From Desmodus rotundus (lineage: Eukaryota; Chordata; Mammalia; Chiroptera; Phyllostomidae): a stretch of DNA of 64,000 bases. A model generated the notes under the pieces. The model saw only the letters and a list, made by a program, of their open reading frames with translations. It searched no databases and had not been told where the DNA came from. The stretch lies in assembly GCF_022682495.2 (NCBI RefSeq), contig NC_071396.1:54246022-54310021 (forward strand), in the 5' to 3' direction. Below, in pieces: positions 54,366 to 64,000 of this stretch. Numbering within the stretch: the first letter of the stretch is position 1; every line of letters begins with the position of its first letter. A program made the translations under genes and the position numbers.

Positions 54366-54889
54366 TGCATGTTTCACCTAAGGTTTGCCCAGATCATCAG
54401 CAACACCTAATTGCTTAAACTAAGGGAGCAAAGTTATAGACTCCACAGGTAACACTTCAAAGGAATAATATAGTAAAAAAGAGTTTTGTAAACTATGAAA
54501 CACCTATACCTTATTATTATATAAGGTAAAATACCTTATAAAATTAATGTATAAAATACATTATTATTTTAAGAGGAAGAATGTGCATAAAGTTCTGGGT
54601 TCTCTATAATTCTCTAGGCAGTATGGAGTGAACGGAAGGTTCAGCAAAGCAGGAAGCTGAGAACAAGCCATGTCAACAGACACAGTGAGTTCTCTTTCTG
54701 TGGAAGCGTGTTCACATGAACACAGAGAGGGAACCGGGCTGGATTTGGCTAAACTGCATCTGCCCTATTGCTCCTCCTGCAGTCAGTCAGTCTCACTTAT
54801 TGCACATTTGGTGTCGCTGAGATTGCCTTAGGTCCTTCATGAGGATAACACCATAGTCATTTTGTAAAACAAACCCCCAAAATATCACT
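54366..54889. other. Unassigned non-coding DNA
   Basis: AT-rich, with a small TTATT/AATAA palindromic patch at 54510-54570. Nothing named. Confidence 0.4.
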
Positions 54890-55185
54890 AGGTGAGATAT
54901 TTACCAGCTTCACATGTTAAAATGATGTAAAAAGGTATACAGGAAGAACCTCATTCCTATACCATCCCCATTCTCACTTTCTCTTCACCCCTACAGACAA
55001 CCATTTCATCGATAGTTTTTGTTTACCCTTCTATTGTTACTTTATGCAAGTATAAACAAATATAAATATATATTCTTATTTTCCCACCTTTGTAGACGAA
55101 ACAGTACCATATATGCTGTTTCTCGAACTCATTTTTTTCATTTAAACTTATCCTAGCAATCTCTCCTTATCTGTCTATCATCTGT
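54890..55185 (-). mobile_element. Old L1 fragment, antisense
   Basis: 'ccctacagacaaccatttca', 'gttactttatgcaagtataa', 'acaaatataaatatatattc', 'cagtaccatatatgctgttt' and 'taaacttatcctagcaatct' follow the antisense order of old L1 3'UTRs. Weak. Confidence 0.45.
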
Positions 55186-55934
55186 CTACCGAATAGTGTG
55201 AGAAATTCTTTTCAATTTTAACTGACCTGGGCAACATACTGAAATTAACAAAAGACTGGCACCCATTTCTGAAGATGAAGAATGATAACATGAATATGAG
55301 AGGATTTTGGAGAAAGAAGAGATCGCAGGTGGGATGGGCATCAATAAAATATCTTGGGAGGTCGAGACAAGAAGAGACGCCACTGCTTTAAAGGGTAACT
55401 AAGCTGCCACACAGTTTTCTTAATCCACAGGCAGGTGAATTTCTTATTTATGTCAACGTAATGGTTTTTACATTTTCTCAGTTTGCTGCCTCTAGTCTCC
55501 ATTTAGATTCAAGCCAAGAAGCACAAACATTGTGTTAATTGGTACATTTTCCTGTAGAAACTAATTATAACTCCATGCTGTCAAAACAAAGCAAATTGTT
55601 AATGACGCTTTACCTCACAAAATAGAAATGAAACTATTTTGCCACAAAGGAGGATGCTGGGATTGTGTCATAAAGCCATTTTAATCATGATTATGAAAAT
55701 AAAAAGAACTGCTGAGGGGACCCATTCTGGGTCCGTTATGCTCGCCTGGAGCTCTGTGGTTGGGGAAGATGGGAGGAGGAGGGAGGGAGCATCTTTTCTG
55801 GGCCTGGGCTTCAGTATCCCAGAGAAGAGTACTGAAATTGACAGTTTCTGGAGCCGGCACTCAGGACTCCTCTCTAACTGTCTCGCAGATGTACACACAG
55901 CCATTCTGTAAGCTATTTGAAAGCAGTTGTTCGT
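55186..55934. other. Unassigned non-coding DNA
   Basis: Frames of 60-90 codons overlap on both strands at 55640-55940 without motifs. Nothing named. Confidence 0.4.
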
Positions 55935-57680
55935 TTGTTTAACAAATGCTCACTGAGTGTCTACCAGGCACCAGGCACTGTTCTAGGTGCTGGGCACACA
56001 GCAGGGATAAAACAGAATGAAAACAAAGCAAAGCAGGCAAACAAAACAAAGCAACAATCACAAGAACAACAACAAAAAACCCCTGTTCCCATGCCATTCA
56101 CACTCCATTGCACAAGATAGACAGTAAATGGGGTAAATAAGCAAAATATAGATATGTGTGTGTATGTCAGATGGCAGTCAGTTCCACAGAGAAAACAGAA
56201 AGTGGGAGAGTTGGATCAGGAGTGCAGCGTACAATTTAAAACAGGAGTGGGACTGGGACTCCCAGAGAAGGAAGGGAGGGATTAAACTCTGGGTTCCTAG
56301 AAAAGGAGAAAAGAGAGAAGAACCAGAGCTGCCATTCCTCCAGGAAGGTTTGCAAGGCCACACAGGCTGTTAAGATGGTGAAATATGTCTGCACTGTTTG
56401 CTATAACCACTCACCCAGACAGTAGGTGCCTGAAGGATGAACTCACACGGCAGAGGGCCTCCAGGCCTCAGCTCCAGCCCTGTGGCCAGTGTTCACTCTC
56501 ACTGGTCCATACCTGAGGATGCCAGTTAAGTATTGGAGTACCATCTCTGGACCAAAAGAACAGTAAATACAAATGCCCAAGGCAGAGCACCTGGGTGTTT
56601 GAAATGTGGAGGCAGGAAGCCACATGGCTGGAACAGAGTAAATGAAGGAGAGGAAAAGGAGCTCAGTGTAGAGGAAATGGCAGATTGTGTAGAGCCTGAA
56701 GGCCATTGGAAGAGCTGTGGGGTTTGCTCTGAGATAAGAAGCCATTGGGGGTTTTGAACAGGGGAGGGACATGATCTTACTTAGGTTCTGGAGAGGATGG
56801 CCCGTCTGCTGTGTTGAGAATATGCTCAGGAAATGCAGGTGGAAACAGTCTAGAGGCTACAGTGTGTTTCCAGGCACAGCATGATAGGCTGCCTTCATTT
56901 CTGGGGACTGCCATAACAAGTTACCACACTCCTGGTAGCTTACAACAGGAATTTATTCTCTCACAGTTCTGGAGGCTACAACTCTGAAACCAAGGTGTTG
57001 CTAAGGCCATAATCCCTCTGAAGACTCCAGAGAAGAATCCTTCCTTGCCTCTCTTCCAGCTTCTGGTGGCTTCATGTGCCCCATGGCTTGTGACAGCATT
57101 ACTCCAAATTCTACATCCATCTTCATGTGCCTGTCTTCCCCAGTCTGTTCCTCTGTGCCTCTGTGGCCAAATCTGCCTCTCCTTTCTCTTATACAGACAC
57201 CAGTGATGAGATTGGTGACCCACTCTACTCCAGGACAGCTTCATCTTAACTTGATCTCTACAAAGACCCTATCCAAATAAGGTCACATTCACAGGTACTG
57301 GGGATAGGATTTAAACATATCTTTTAGGGGCACACTACTCAACCCACTCTAGTAGCTTAGACCAGTGTGGCAGCCGTGGATGGATATGGAAAGATGTGCC
57401 TGACTCTCAGCATATTTTGAAGGCACAGCTAATAAGATTCTCTAAAAGTCTGGAGAGGTAGGGCAGGAGAGAAAAAACAGCATTCAAATTTAATTTCAAA
57501 GTTTTTGTTCTGTGCACCTGGAAGAATGAGGTTGCAATCTAGGGAGATGGGAAAGCGTGAAGCCCACTGGTGGGGGTAGTAGTTTCATGGTTTATAGCAG
57601 AAATCAGGGGCTCAGTTTTAATGTATTAAGTTGAAATACCTATTAGACATCAAACTAAAAGATGGAGAGGAAGTTAGATT
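55935..57680 (-). mobile_element. Long antisense L2 LINE split by an LTR
   Basis: The L2 terminus read antisense starts at 55938: 'ttaacaaatgctcactgagt', 'accaggcactgttctaggtg'. The body follows ('ctcagtgtagaggaaatggc', 'gataagaagccattgggggt', 'ttttgaacaggggagggaca', 'gaggatggcccgtctgctgt'), is broken at about 56890, and resumes at about 57360 ('agcatattttgaaggcacag', 'gctcagttttaatgtattaa', 'acctattagacatcaaacta'). The order of phrases is the same as in the copy at 42 kb, which supports a single original insertion. Confidence 0.75.
56893..57357 (-). mobile_element. MLT1-type MaLR LTR, antisense, inside L2
   Basis: Antisense LTR: 'ggactgccataacaagttac', 'tcctggtagcttacaacagg', 'aatttattctctcacagttc', 'tggaggctacaactctgaaa', 'tctcttatacagacaccagt', 'gaccctatccaaataaggtc' and 'ttaggggcacactactcaac'. 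A solo LTR inserted into the older L2, so younger than it. Confidence 0.85.
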
Positions 57681-57859
57681 CTGTCTCCTAGTTTTTACAT
57701 ATTCCTTATAATGTACCCATTGTGAGGCATGGCAGATGTCTTAATAAATGTATGTATGTATGAATAAATAAATCAATGACTACAAATAGAAAAAACAGTT
57801 AAAAATAATTATTTTCTAAAACTTATGATGAAAATGGTTCTTATTAAGAACAGAAACTA
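57681..57859. other. Unassigned flank
   Basis: A short run of GTAT/AATAAATA-like units at 57741-57775, otherwise nothing recognised. Confidence 0.4.
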
Positions 57860-58075
57860 ATATTTGTACACCCTTTCCAGTTTGCAAATTGCTTTTTGCC
57901 TGTCTTATTTAACTATTTCTTAAGTAAGTGATCTATAAATGCTATAACTATCTGCCTTGCAATGAGCAAAATGAGGACTAGAGAGGGTAACGAAGCTCAC
58001 CCACAGAGGAAAGTGAAGAATGGGATTTCAACCTCAGCCTTCTGACTCCTAACACTTTTCACTACACAGAATTCT
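57860..58075 (-). mobile_element. MIR SINE, antisense
   Basis: 'ttgtacaccctttccagttt', 'gcaatgagcaaaatgaggac', 'tagagagggtaacgaagctc', 'gggatttcaacctcagcctt' and 'cttttcactacacagaattc' follow the antisense MIR order. Confidence 0.75.
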
Positions 58076-58187
58076 CAGGGATGTATATTCTAATTAGGAG
58101 ATTGGTTAATTTTTCCCCACTAATATTCAGAAATTTCTTATGACAGACTCAGTATCAGAAAATTACCTTTGTTTGTAGCAAATGGTC
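58076..58187. other. Unassigned flank
   Basis: Nothing recognised. Confidence 0.4.
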
Positions 58188-58425
58188 TTCAGGTCACATT
58201 TTAAAAAAATCCTCACTCAAGGATATGTTTATTAATTTTAGAGAGAGGAAGAGAGAGAAAATCATCAATGTGAGAGAGAAACATCAATTGGTTACCTCCT
58301 GTATGCACCCTTACCAGGGATTGAATCTGCTGCTTAGGTATGTGCCGGGAATTGAATGTGAAGCCTTGAGGTGTCCCGAATGATGCTCCAGCCAACGGAG
58401 ACACTGGGCCAAGGTTTCAGATCAC
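58188..58425 (-). mobile_element. Older bat SINE with imperfect TSD, antisense
   Basis: On the minus strand it begins CTTGGCCCAGTGTCTCCGTT, then 'ttggctggagcatcattcgg', 'ttcacattcaattcccggca', 'gggtgcatacaggaggtaac' and 'caattgatgtttctctctca'. It closes with 'aataaacatatccttgagtg' and 'aggatttttttaaaa'. That ending differs from the AAATAAAATC tails elsewhere and marks a separate bat SINE subfamily. Flanks TTCAGGTCAC (58188-58197) and TTCAGATCAC (58416-58425) match at 9 of 10 bases. Confidence 0.85.
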
Positions 58426-58784
58426 GGTTTTTAAAGGACCAATCTCTTTTCACTTGAAATAGGTGACAGAGTTTGGGAGTAACTTTCCTAAATATCTATA
58501 TTCTGTCTTTCCTATAAAAATGCCAGATAAGCTGTACTTCTACACTGACATTTAGTATAACAGTGCTGACTGGAGCATTTATCTACAACCGAGAAATGTC
58601 CCCCTTTACTCTCAGTAAATAGAGTAGTCTGGAAATTTGGAAATTTGCATTTTTAGTTCCACCTCTCTCACCAACCCTTTGTGAAACTCCATGAAGACAC
58701 AATTTTTATGGGTCACAGATGTGGCAAAAGTAAAGTGAAGGGTCGATACTTGACAATCTCAAGACAGCACAACAGGTTTAGACT
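58426..58784. other. Unassigned non-coding DNA
   Basis: Nothing recognised. Confidence 0.4.
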
Positions 58785-59035
58785 GCACACGAGCTCTGCA
58801 ATCAGACAGAACTGGGTTCAAATCCCTAGTCTACCATACACTGGCTAGGTTAGCTTGGGCAATTAGCATCTGTGAGCCTTCATTTCCTGACCACTAAGAT
58901 GGAAATAATGAGTACTTTACATCATTGTTGTATGGGTTAAATGAGATAACATATGAAAAACACTTAGCACAGTTCCTGGCATATCATAAGAGGTCAATCA
59001 GTTGGCTACTACTGTTACCATTAGAATACTGTACA
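58785..59035 (+). mobile_element. MIR SINE, full length
   Basis: Well-preserved sense MIR: 'cagacagaactgggttcaaa', 'tcccta...cactggctaggttagcttgggcaa', 'catctgtgagccttcatttc', 'ctaagatggaaataatgagt', 'ttgttgtatgggttaaatga', 'gataacatatgaaaaacact' and 'tagcacagttcctggcatat'. Confidence 0.92.
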
Positions 59036-59104
59036 ACCTTGCCCTTCAGAAAATGTGTGGTACCCATGACATGGGTGGAAACCAGATAATGCAGTTGAAA
59101 GCAT

Positions 59105-59250
59105 ATGAAATAAAAGCCATGAAGCCTCATGTCTCCAATTTACTGGCTCATTTATGACCTATACTTTCCTTCTCTCTGTCTTAATTTACTGGTCTTTAAA
59201 ATGGGCCACATAGCACTCTCTGCTGCCTTTACCAACATGCAGAATAATTA
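59105..59250 (+). mobile_element. MIR SINE fragment
   Basis: 'ccaatttactggctcattta', 'tctgtcttaatttactggtc' and 'tttaaaatgggccacatagc' resemble a second, worn sense MIR. Confidence 0.5.
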
Positions 59251-60559
59251 AAAACTATGTTATTCACAGGATCTTTTCCCCTAACATTGTCAGTTATTTT
59301 TTCCCTTTACATCATCAGTTAGATTTAGGCATCTTGAAAAGTCTTTTACCTTTGAATTAGAAAGAAATATGAAAAGTCAGTTAAGTGTTAAATGCAGCAA
59401 ATTGTGGCATCGGAAAAATAAGCAAAGCTTTTTTTCCACAGTAAAACGTAGTTATAACTAGAACTGCTTAAGCAAGAGGAGGCTATATACAGTAACACAC
59501 AAATATAGATGCCCTGGATGTCACCTTTTGCTTCTCCTGTTGTGAACAATACTGTTGCTTATAAAGAAAGAAAAAAAAGGCATTTTCTTAACAGAGTGGG
59601 AAGCAGAGATAGAACAGCATAGACAATAGATACATTAAGGCTGACACCGGATTCCAGAACTGTCGTTGTTTGCTTAATTGGGAGTTGAGGGTCCAGGGCA
59701 AATATTTCCCAACAGTGGGTAACTACAAAAGAATGTGGGTGTTCCTCTCCATTACTTAGGCAAGTCAAATACAGTCTTTTGGCTCCTTCTGACATGGTCT
59801 GCTACTCAGAATCAGTTTTCTGCTTATTACACGGCCTTGGAATTGGTCTTCAATAAATGTTTGTTGGGTAAGGAAGTGGAAATCATCCAATTCATTTGAG
59901 TTCTATGCTTTATTTTAATCTTCAATAAAGCATGACTGTGGTCTGCCCTCCATTACAGTTACTCATGCATGGGCTGTTTTCTACCCAGCAAGCACACAAG
60001 GTTTAGTTATTTTGAAATCCCAAATACCTTGCTTGTAGTAGGAACACAATACATAGTCTGGCAGTTATGTGAGATCAAATGGCTTTCAAACCCCTTTAGT
60101 ATGATCCTCAGGGGAGCTGACACCCAACCTCCCCTTCTGGTGACACAGATGCATCTATGAGGAGCCTATATGTGCTCCCTGGTCATCGTTCACCCAGAGA
60201 TTTCCAGAGCCCTGTTCCCTGCAAGGCAGACCAACAGACATACTGATGAACCAGGAAGGGTTGCTGACTTCAAGGAGCAGCACATAGAGATAAACAGGAG
60301 AGAAAGATAGAAGTGGGATCTTGTGGTAGCAAAGAGGAAAACCAAGAGCTAGAGGATACTGCTATGTCAAGGTGATTTGTCATATAGAAAATTGTTTATA
60401 CTGAACATATTAAAGACAAACAGGTGAGACTTCCATTTGTAAAAGGTGTGTGGCCAATAGTTCCTGATGCAGCACATCCTGACTCCCCATTTCAGTACCA
60501 AGAAGACAGAAAAAATGAAAACTAGCCACTAATAATCAAAAGGAGCCTACAGCTGGAAT
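59251..60559. other. Unassigned non-coding DNA
   Basis: Only a short sense L2-end phrase (59850-59875, 'caataaatgtttgttgggta') is recognisable. No gene-like frame. Confidence 0.45.
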
Positions 60560-60812
60560 CTAAGATGGTTTTCTTTTTTAAAAATTTTCTTTAAAGATTT
60601 ATTTATTTATTTATTTTTAGACAGAGGGGTAGGGAGGGAGAAAGAGATGGAGAGAAACATCAATGTGTGGTTGCCTCTCACACGCTCCTTACTGGGAACC
60701 TGGCCCACAACCCAGGCATGTGCCCTGACAGGGAATTGAACCAGTGACCCTTTGGTTCACAGGCTGGTGCTCAATCCACTGAGCCAGACTAGCCAGGACT
60801 AAGATGATTTTC
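60560..60812 (-). mobile_element. Ves-type bat SINE with 14-bp TSD, antisense
   Basis: CTAAGATGGTTTTC (60560-60573) and CTAAGATGATTTTC (60799-60812) match at 13 of 14 bases. On the minus strand the SINE runs from a TCCTGGCTAGTCTGGCTCAG head through 'ccaaagggtcactggttcaattccctgtcaggg', 'tgcctgggttgtgggccagg' and 'gaggcaaccacacattgatg' to an A-rich AAATAAATAAATAAATC tail. Full length. Confidence 0.92.
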
Positions 60813-62065
60813 CACTATACCCAAGATTGATGAAGCTGGTTTAGGAAACTCAATTTGGAAAAACTGTATCCATAATTTATTTCTTGAAATAGTCTTTTTA
60901 ATTACAGAAAGATGACAGGAGGAACTATTTTCCACCACTGCCTGCTGCCTAGTTCAAAGACCTAGAATCTCCACCAAGAGGAAAACTGATCAGCCTTTCA
61001 TGCATGGCTATAATTTTTGAAGATCCTATCCATCTGTAAACAACTTTCATAAAATAACTGGCTAGAAAGGAGTAGTGGAGACTGGTTCTGTTGCATTGCA
61101 TTCTGACACAGGGTTCCTAGAAAGATAGAAAAGCCCAGGAATAATGCATGCTAGAAACTGTGGTTTTTAAAATATTGCATTATTATCAAAGAACCAGACT
61201 GTGTATGTGGGAGAATATCAAAGATCCAGACAGTGTGTATGAGAGAACATGTTAGTCACCTATAACAGAGCCACACTAGATACATGGCTATTTGACACTG
61301 GGAACTAAGCTGCAAGTTAGAAGCAACCACCAGAAAAATTTATAAGAAAATCTGATCAACACTCAAGGGGATGATGATAGGGACAAGGGAGATCCATATA
61401 ATCTGACTAAGAAAAAATTCCAAACTCCAAAAGTTTTCCTTGATTGAGGATGAATTAATAAGACCTAAAACCCACTAAGGGTCCTATGAAAAAACCACAA
61501 AACAATGGAAAGCAAAAAGTCTTTCTGGAAGTTTGGGAAAAACAGACTTCTAAAAATGATTAATACAGAGCTCAGAGGAAAAGTTTACATCATGTGACAT
61601 TATTAATAGAAGGTATGGTCTATATGACACAGGCACAGGAACTTATCAGAGAATAAGCTGCGATGAAAATAGGATGCTGTATAAAGATAGTGAGCAGAGA
61701 TGAAAAGGGAGCTGGATAATATCAAGAATTGCAAGGAGACTAAATTTGCGATAAGCCCATCAAAATCTGCATTGGAGATAGTAAAATCAGGATTGTCAAG
61801 ATAGAAAATTGAGTCAGTAATGTAGAGGATGCACTTGGAAATGCTCTCTGAGGATACAGAAGAAAAATACAAGAAGATCAAAGAATGAAAAAGAAGGTGG
61901 TACAGGGAAAAGAAAGAACAGAGATACCTGAGAATTACAGGAATTCTCAAGGAGCAAGCTAAAACAATTCGAGCACTAGAGTAAGAAATAATTGAGGGTA
62001 AGGGAAAATTTTCAAAGATGAAAGAAGAATGGAACAGCATAATAGAACATAATGGGGAATAGTAA
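60813..62065. other. Unassigned DNA, purine-rich latter half
   Basis: The first half is unassigned and contains an imperfect tandem pair at 61185-61250. The second half (61600-62040) is purine-rich on this strand. Phrases such as 'gaagaaaaatacaagaagat' and 'caaagaatgaaaaagaaggt' faintly recall old L1 ORF1 text. The 145-codon minus-strand frame there is probably a composition artefact. Confidence 0.35.
61185..61250. repeat. Imperfect two-copy tandem repeat (~33 bp)
   Basis: Unit 1 (61185-61216) and unit 2 (61217-61250) both follow the plan ATCAAAGAWCCAGACWGTGT, then TATGNGRGAGAA. Confidence 0.85.
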
Positions 62066-62069
62066 TTAT

Positions 62070-62295
62070 AAAAATTTCTTGAGCATTTACTTTGTCAGGC
62101 ATTCATCTTATTAATCTATATTAATTTCATTACCTGATAACAACTATATAAAATTATGGTCTCCACTATATATCAATAAAGATGGCAACTGACTTTCATA
62201 GAGGCTAGCTAACTTGCCCAAGTTCAAAGAAGTGAATAACAAGGTCAGGATTCTATGCCAGTGGGTCTGAATCCAAAGCCAATGCTTCTAACAAT
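62070..62295 (-). mobile_element. MIR SINE, antisense
   Basis: 'gagcatttactttgtcaggc', 'attaatttcattacctgata', 'gaggctagctaacttgccca', 'agttcaaagaagtgaataac', 'aaggtcaggattctatgcca' and 'gtgggtctgaatccaaagcc' give the antisense MIR in order. Confidence 0.85.
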
Positions 62296-62760
62296 GAAAA
62301 GAAGTAAGGTTTTGATAAATCTCTGCAAACATTGGTAGTTATCCAGGTAAAGAAAAATTCTGGGAAAAATATTGGAGTGAAAATACAACAATAAAAACAA
62401 GCAAACAGAAGCTTTGTTCCTAGCAAGTCACCTACTAGGAACAAAAATCAAGCTAACCTAGTATTGCTTAGGGAAACAGCCATATTCAGACATACCAAAT
62501 GAGTTCATGTCATTGGCCCAGGAATTGTGATTCTAAGATTCTAGCTTAGGGACATATTGATGATCATGTTTAATATTATTATGTAATAATATATATTATG
62601 TGATATAATAATCATCTAGCCATCTATATGTATTTATATATAATATATAATTTATGTAAAATTATATTTATCATTATTTATAATAGGAAAATTCCAGTGA
62701 TAAGTGCCCAAGAACTAAGATGTAGTTAAATGAAATTATGTTTAATATGTATCATGAAAT
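62296..62760. other. Unassigned DNA with an AT-rich patch
   Basis: Bases 62563-62692 are almost pure A/T with several short self-complementary runs (ATAATATATATTAT). Nothing else is recognised. Confidence 0.5.
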
Positions 62761-62762
62761 TA

Positions 62763-62888
62763 CAGGGGTGGGAAAAAGTATGGTTACATTTATGAGTACA
62801 TGAAAGAGTTTATTTTTGTATTATTATTTATTAATTAGTACGTTATTTATTTGTATTACAACTGTAAACCTACTTTTGACCTTTTCTG
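62763..62888 (+). mobile_element. Mariner-like MITE, copy 3 of 3
   Basis: A 126-bp element flanked by TA (62761-62762 and 62889-62890). Ends CAGGGGTGGGAAAAAGTATG and, from the other strand, CAGAAAAGGTCAAAAGTAGG. The core 'agagtttatttttgtattat' is shared with copy 2. The most diverged of the three. Confidence 0.85.
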
Positions 62889-64000
62889 TATATATAGTCA
62901 TTTAAAGTATGTTTTGGAAGACTTTTTATGAAGTTGAAATAGGTTCCTATTAAAAGGTTAAGAGGAAGAACAACAAATCAACAACTACATATAGTTTGAT
63001 TTCAATTTTTATGATAAAAATGTGTTGGCAGTAGTGAGATTCAGGTGAATTTTATAAATTTTGTATAACATTGATGTATAGTTTTAAAATCAGATAAAAA
63101 GACCTTTTGCAAATGCTCAATGGCAAATACCATCTTGACTAAGCAAAGAAAAGGCCAATGATGGTAGAGTAAGGACCTTTGATCCTGAGGGCTTACTTCA
63201 AGCATGGGCTCTGTCTTCATTAACTGGAGGACTTCAAGTCTAGTCCATAAACTTTGTAGAGTTTTCACACCAGAAAAAATGGTTTCTATGATTGGGAAAA
63301 TGGGATAACTGTCTTTCATTCTCACTATTATTCTTTTCCAAAGAATCAAATAAAAATAATATGAAAGCTACTTGTAATTTGTCAGTTTTATGAATACAAA
63401 GCACTGTATTTAGGAATCATTCGTTATTATTTTGGGGAGCCCAGCACCCTTTGGATATTCTCCCTATGGTTGAAGAATTCCCCACCTTTTGAGTCCAGGT
63501 CTCTCCAAGACAGACACTGAAAATTCACTTTCTGAATCTCTTTCAGTTGGACCACAGGCAGGTGACAGGGTTCACCAATCAGGTGCTTCCACATGTGACA
63601 CAGGAGCAGACAGAGAGTGGAATTCCTTTCTAACAGAGGCCAGCTTCCAGGGACAGCAGAGGAGGAGGTTCTGGGTGGCACCCATGGATGAAACAGTTTG
63701 CTAGGAATGTGCCGGCCAGTCATGGGTTTGAGACTTCTGCTTGTGCAGTCTCCATGTCTGAGTTACCTAGCAGTCTTAAATAGATTATTTTTCTATTTCA
63801 ATTAGCTAGAATGGATTTTGTCTTGGTCCCTGAAAACAACCTGGAATTTAGTTCTGTTCCAGCTAGTGATCAAGAGAAGGCACATACTCTCTCCAAGCTT
63901 CAGTTTCTCCATGCATTATCTTATTAAATGATCACAATCACCTTATGAGATTGGTCTGCTTTTTTCCAAGACTCCATTCATACTCCACTGAGGCAATACT
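62889..64000. other. Unassigned non-coding DNA
   Basis: No firm repeat or gene. The stretch at 63430-63760 is GC-richer, with overlapping frames of 71-98 codons, and could be an old LTR that I cannot name. The last 150 bases carry a weak antisense MIR flavour ('tccatgcattatcttattaa'). Confidence 0.35.

Noticed and set aside
61603..62040. 145-codon minus-strand frame, hydrophobic and possibly membrane-like
   Set aside because: The plus strand is purine-rich, so the minus strand reads as runs of F, S, L and Y codons. No start context, motif or neighbouring exon supports a gene.
1..64000. CRISPR array, operon or bacterial system
   Set aside because: No regularly spaced direct repeats, no dense coding, and clear vertebrate SINE/LINE/LTR content.

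Overview
This window looks like nuclear DNA of a bat, most likely from the Yangochiroptera or a close relative. The main evidence is a set of tRNA-derived SINEs of the bat Ves type, several with intact flanking duplications. Young LINE-1-derived elements, a mariner transposase remnant and TA-flanked mariner-like MITEs fit the same picture. Introns, exons, a CpG-island promoter, rRNA, standalone tRNA genes and CRISPR arrays were looked for and not seen. I found no convincing host protein-coding gene. The window is best read as intergenic or deep-intronic DNA packed with transposon copies of different ages.

Layout. 1-6.3 kb: one young L1/HAL1 3' end (790), old MIR and L2 copies and an antisense L1 tail. 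6.3-7.5 kb: a Ves SINE with 13-bp target duplications whose tail is split by an L1 that appears to carry an inversion. 9.4-14 kb: two SINEs, a hAT-like MITE holding a CT/CA microsatellite, the first mariner-like MITE, and a 0.72-kb inverted repeat of unknown origin. 15-24.5 kb: old L1, L2 and MIR copies, two SINEs and stretches of unassigned DNA. 24.6-26.4 kb: the most intact element, a 1.8-kb LINE-1 derivative of the HAL1 ('half-L1') kind, with 5'UTR, an open ORF1, 3'UTR, A-tail and 13-bp duplications but no ORF2. 27-38 kb: MLT1-type LTRs, MIRs and a long L2 copy split by an endogenous-retrovirus-like LTR that holds a 21-bp perfect hairpin. 39-48 kb: long antisense L2 copies, two SINEs with clear duplications, and a GGAA microsatellite grown on an L2 tail. 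50 kb: the 3' part of a mariner transposase gene. 51-64 kb: L2 (one split by an antisense MLT1 LTR), MIRs, two more SINEs, and the second and third MITE copies.

How the parts relate. Ves SINEs and HAL1 elements lack their own reverse transcriptase and are known to depend on LINE-1 enzymes. The duplications and A-rich tails seen here are the marks of that machinery. The three MITEs depend on a mariner-type transposase, but the mariner remnant at 50 kb has different terminal repeats and is probably not their source. Old MIR, L2 and MLT1 copies form the background into which the younger elements were inserted. All family names rest on recognising sequence phrases by eye; no database search was run.
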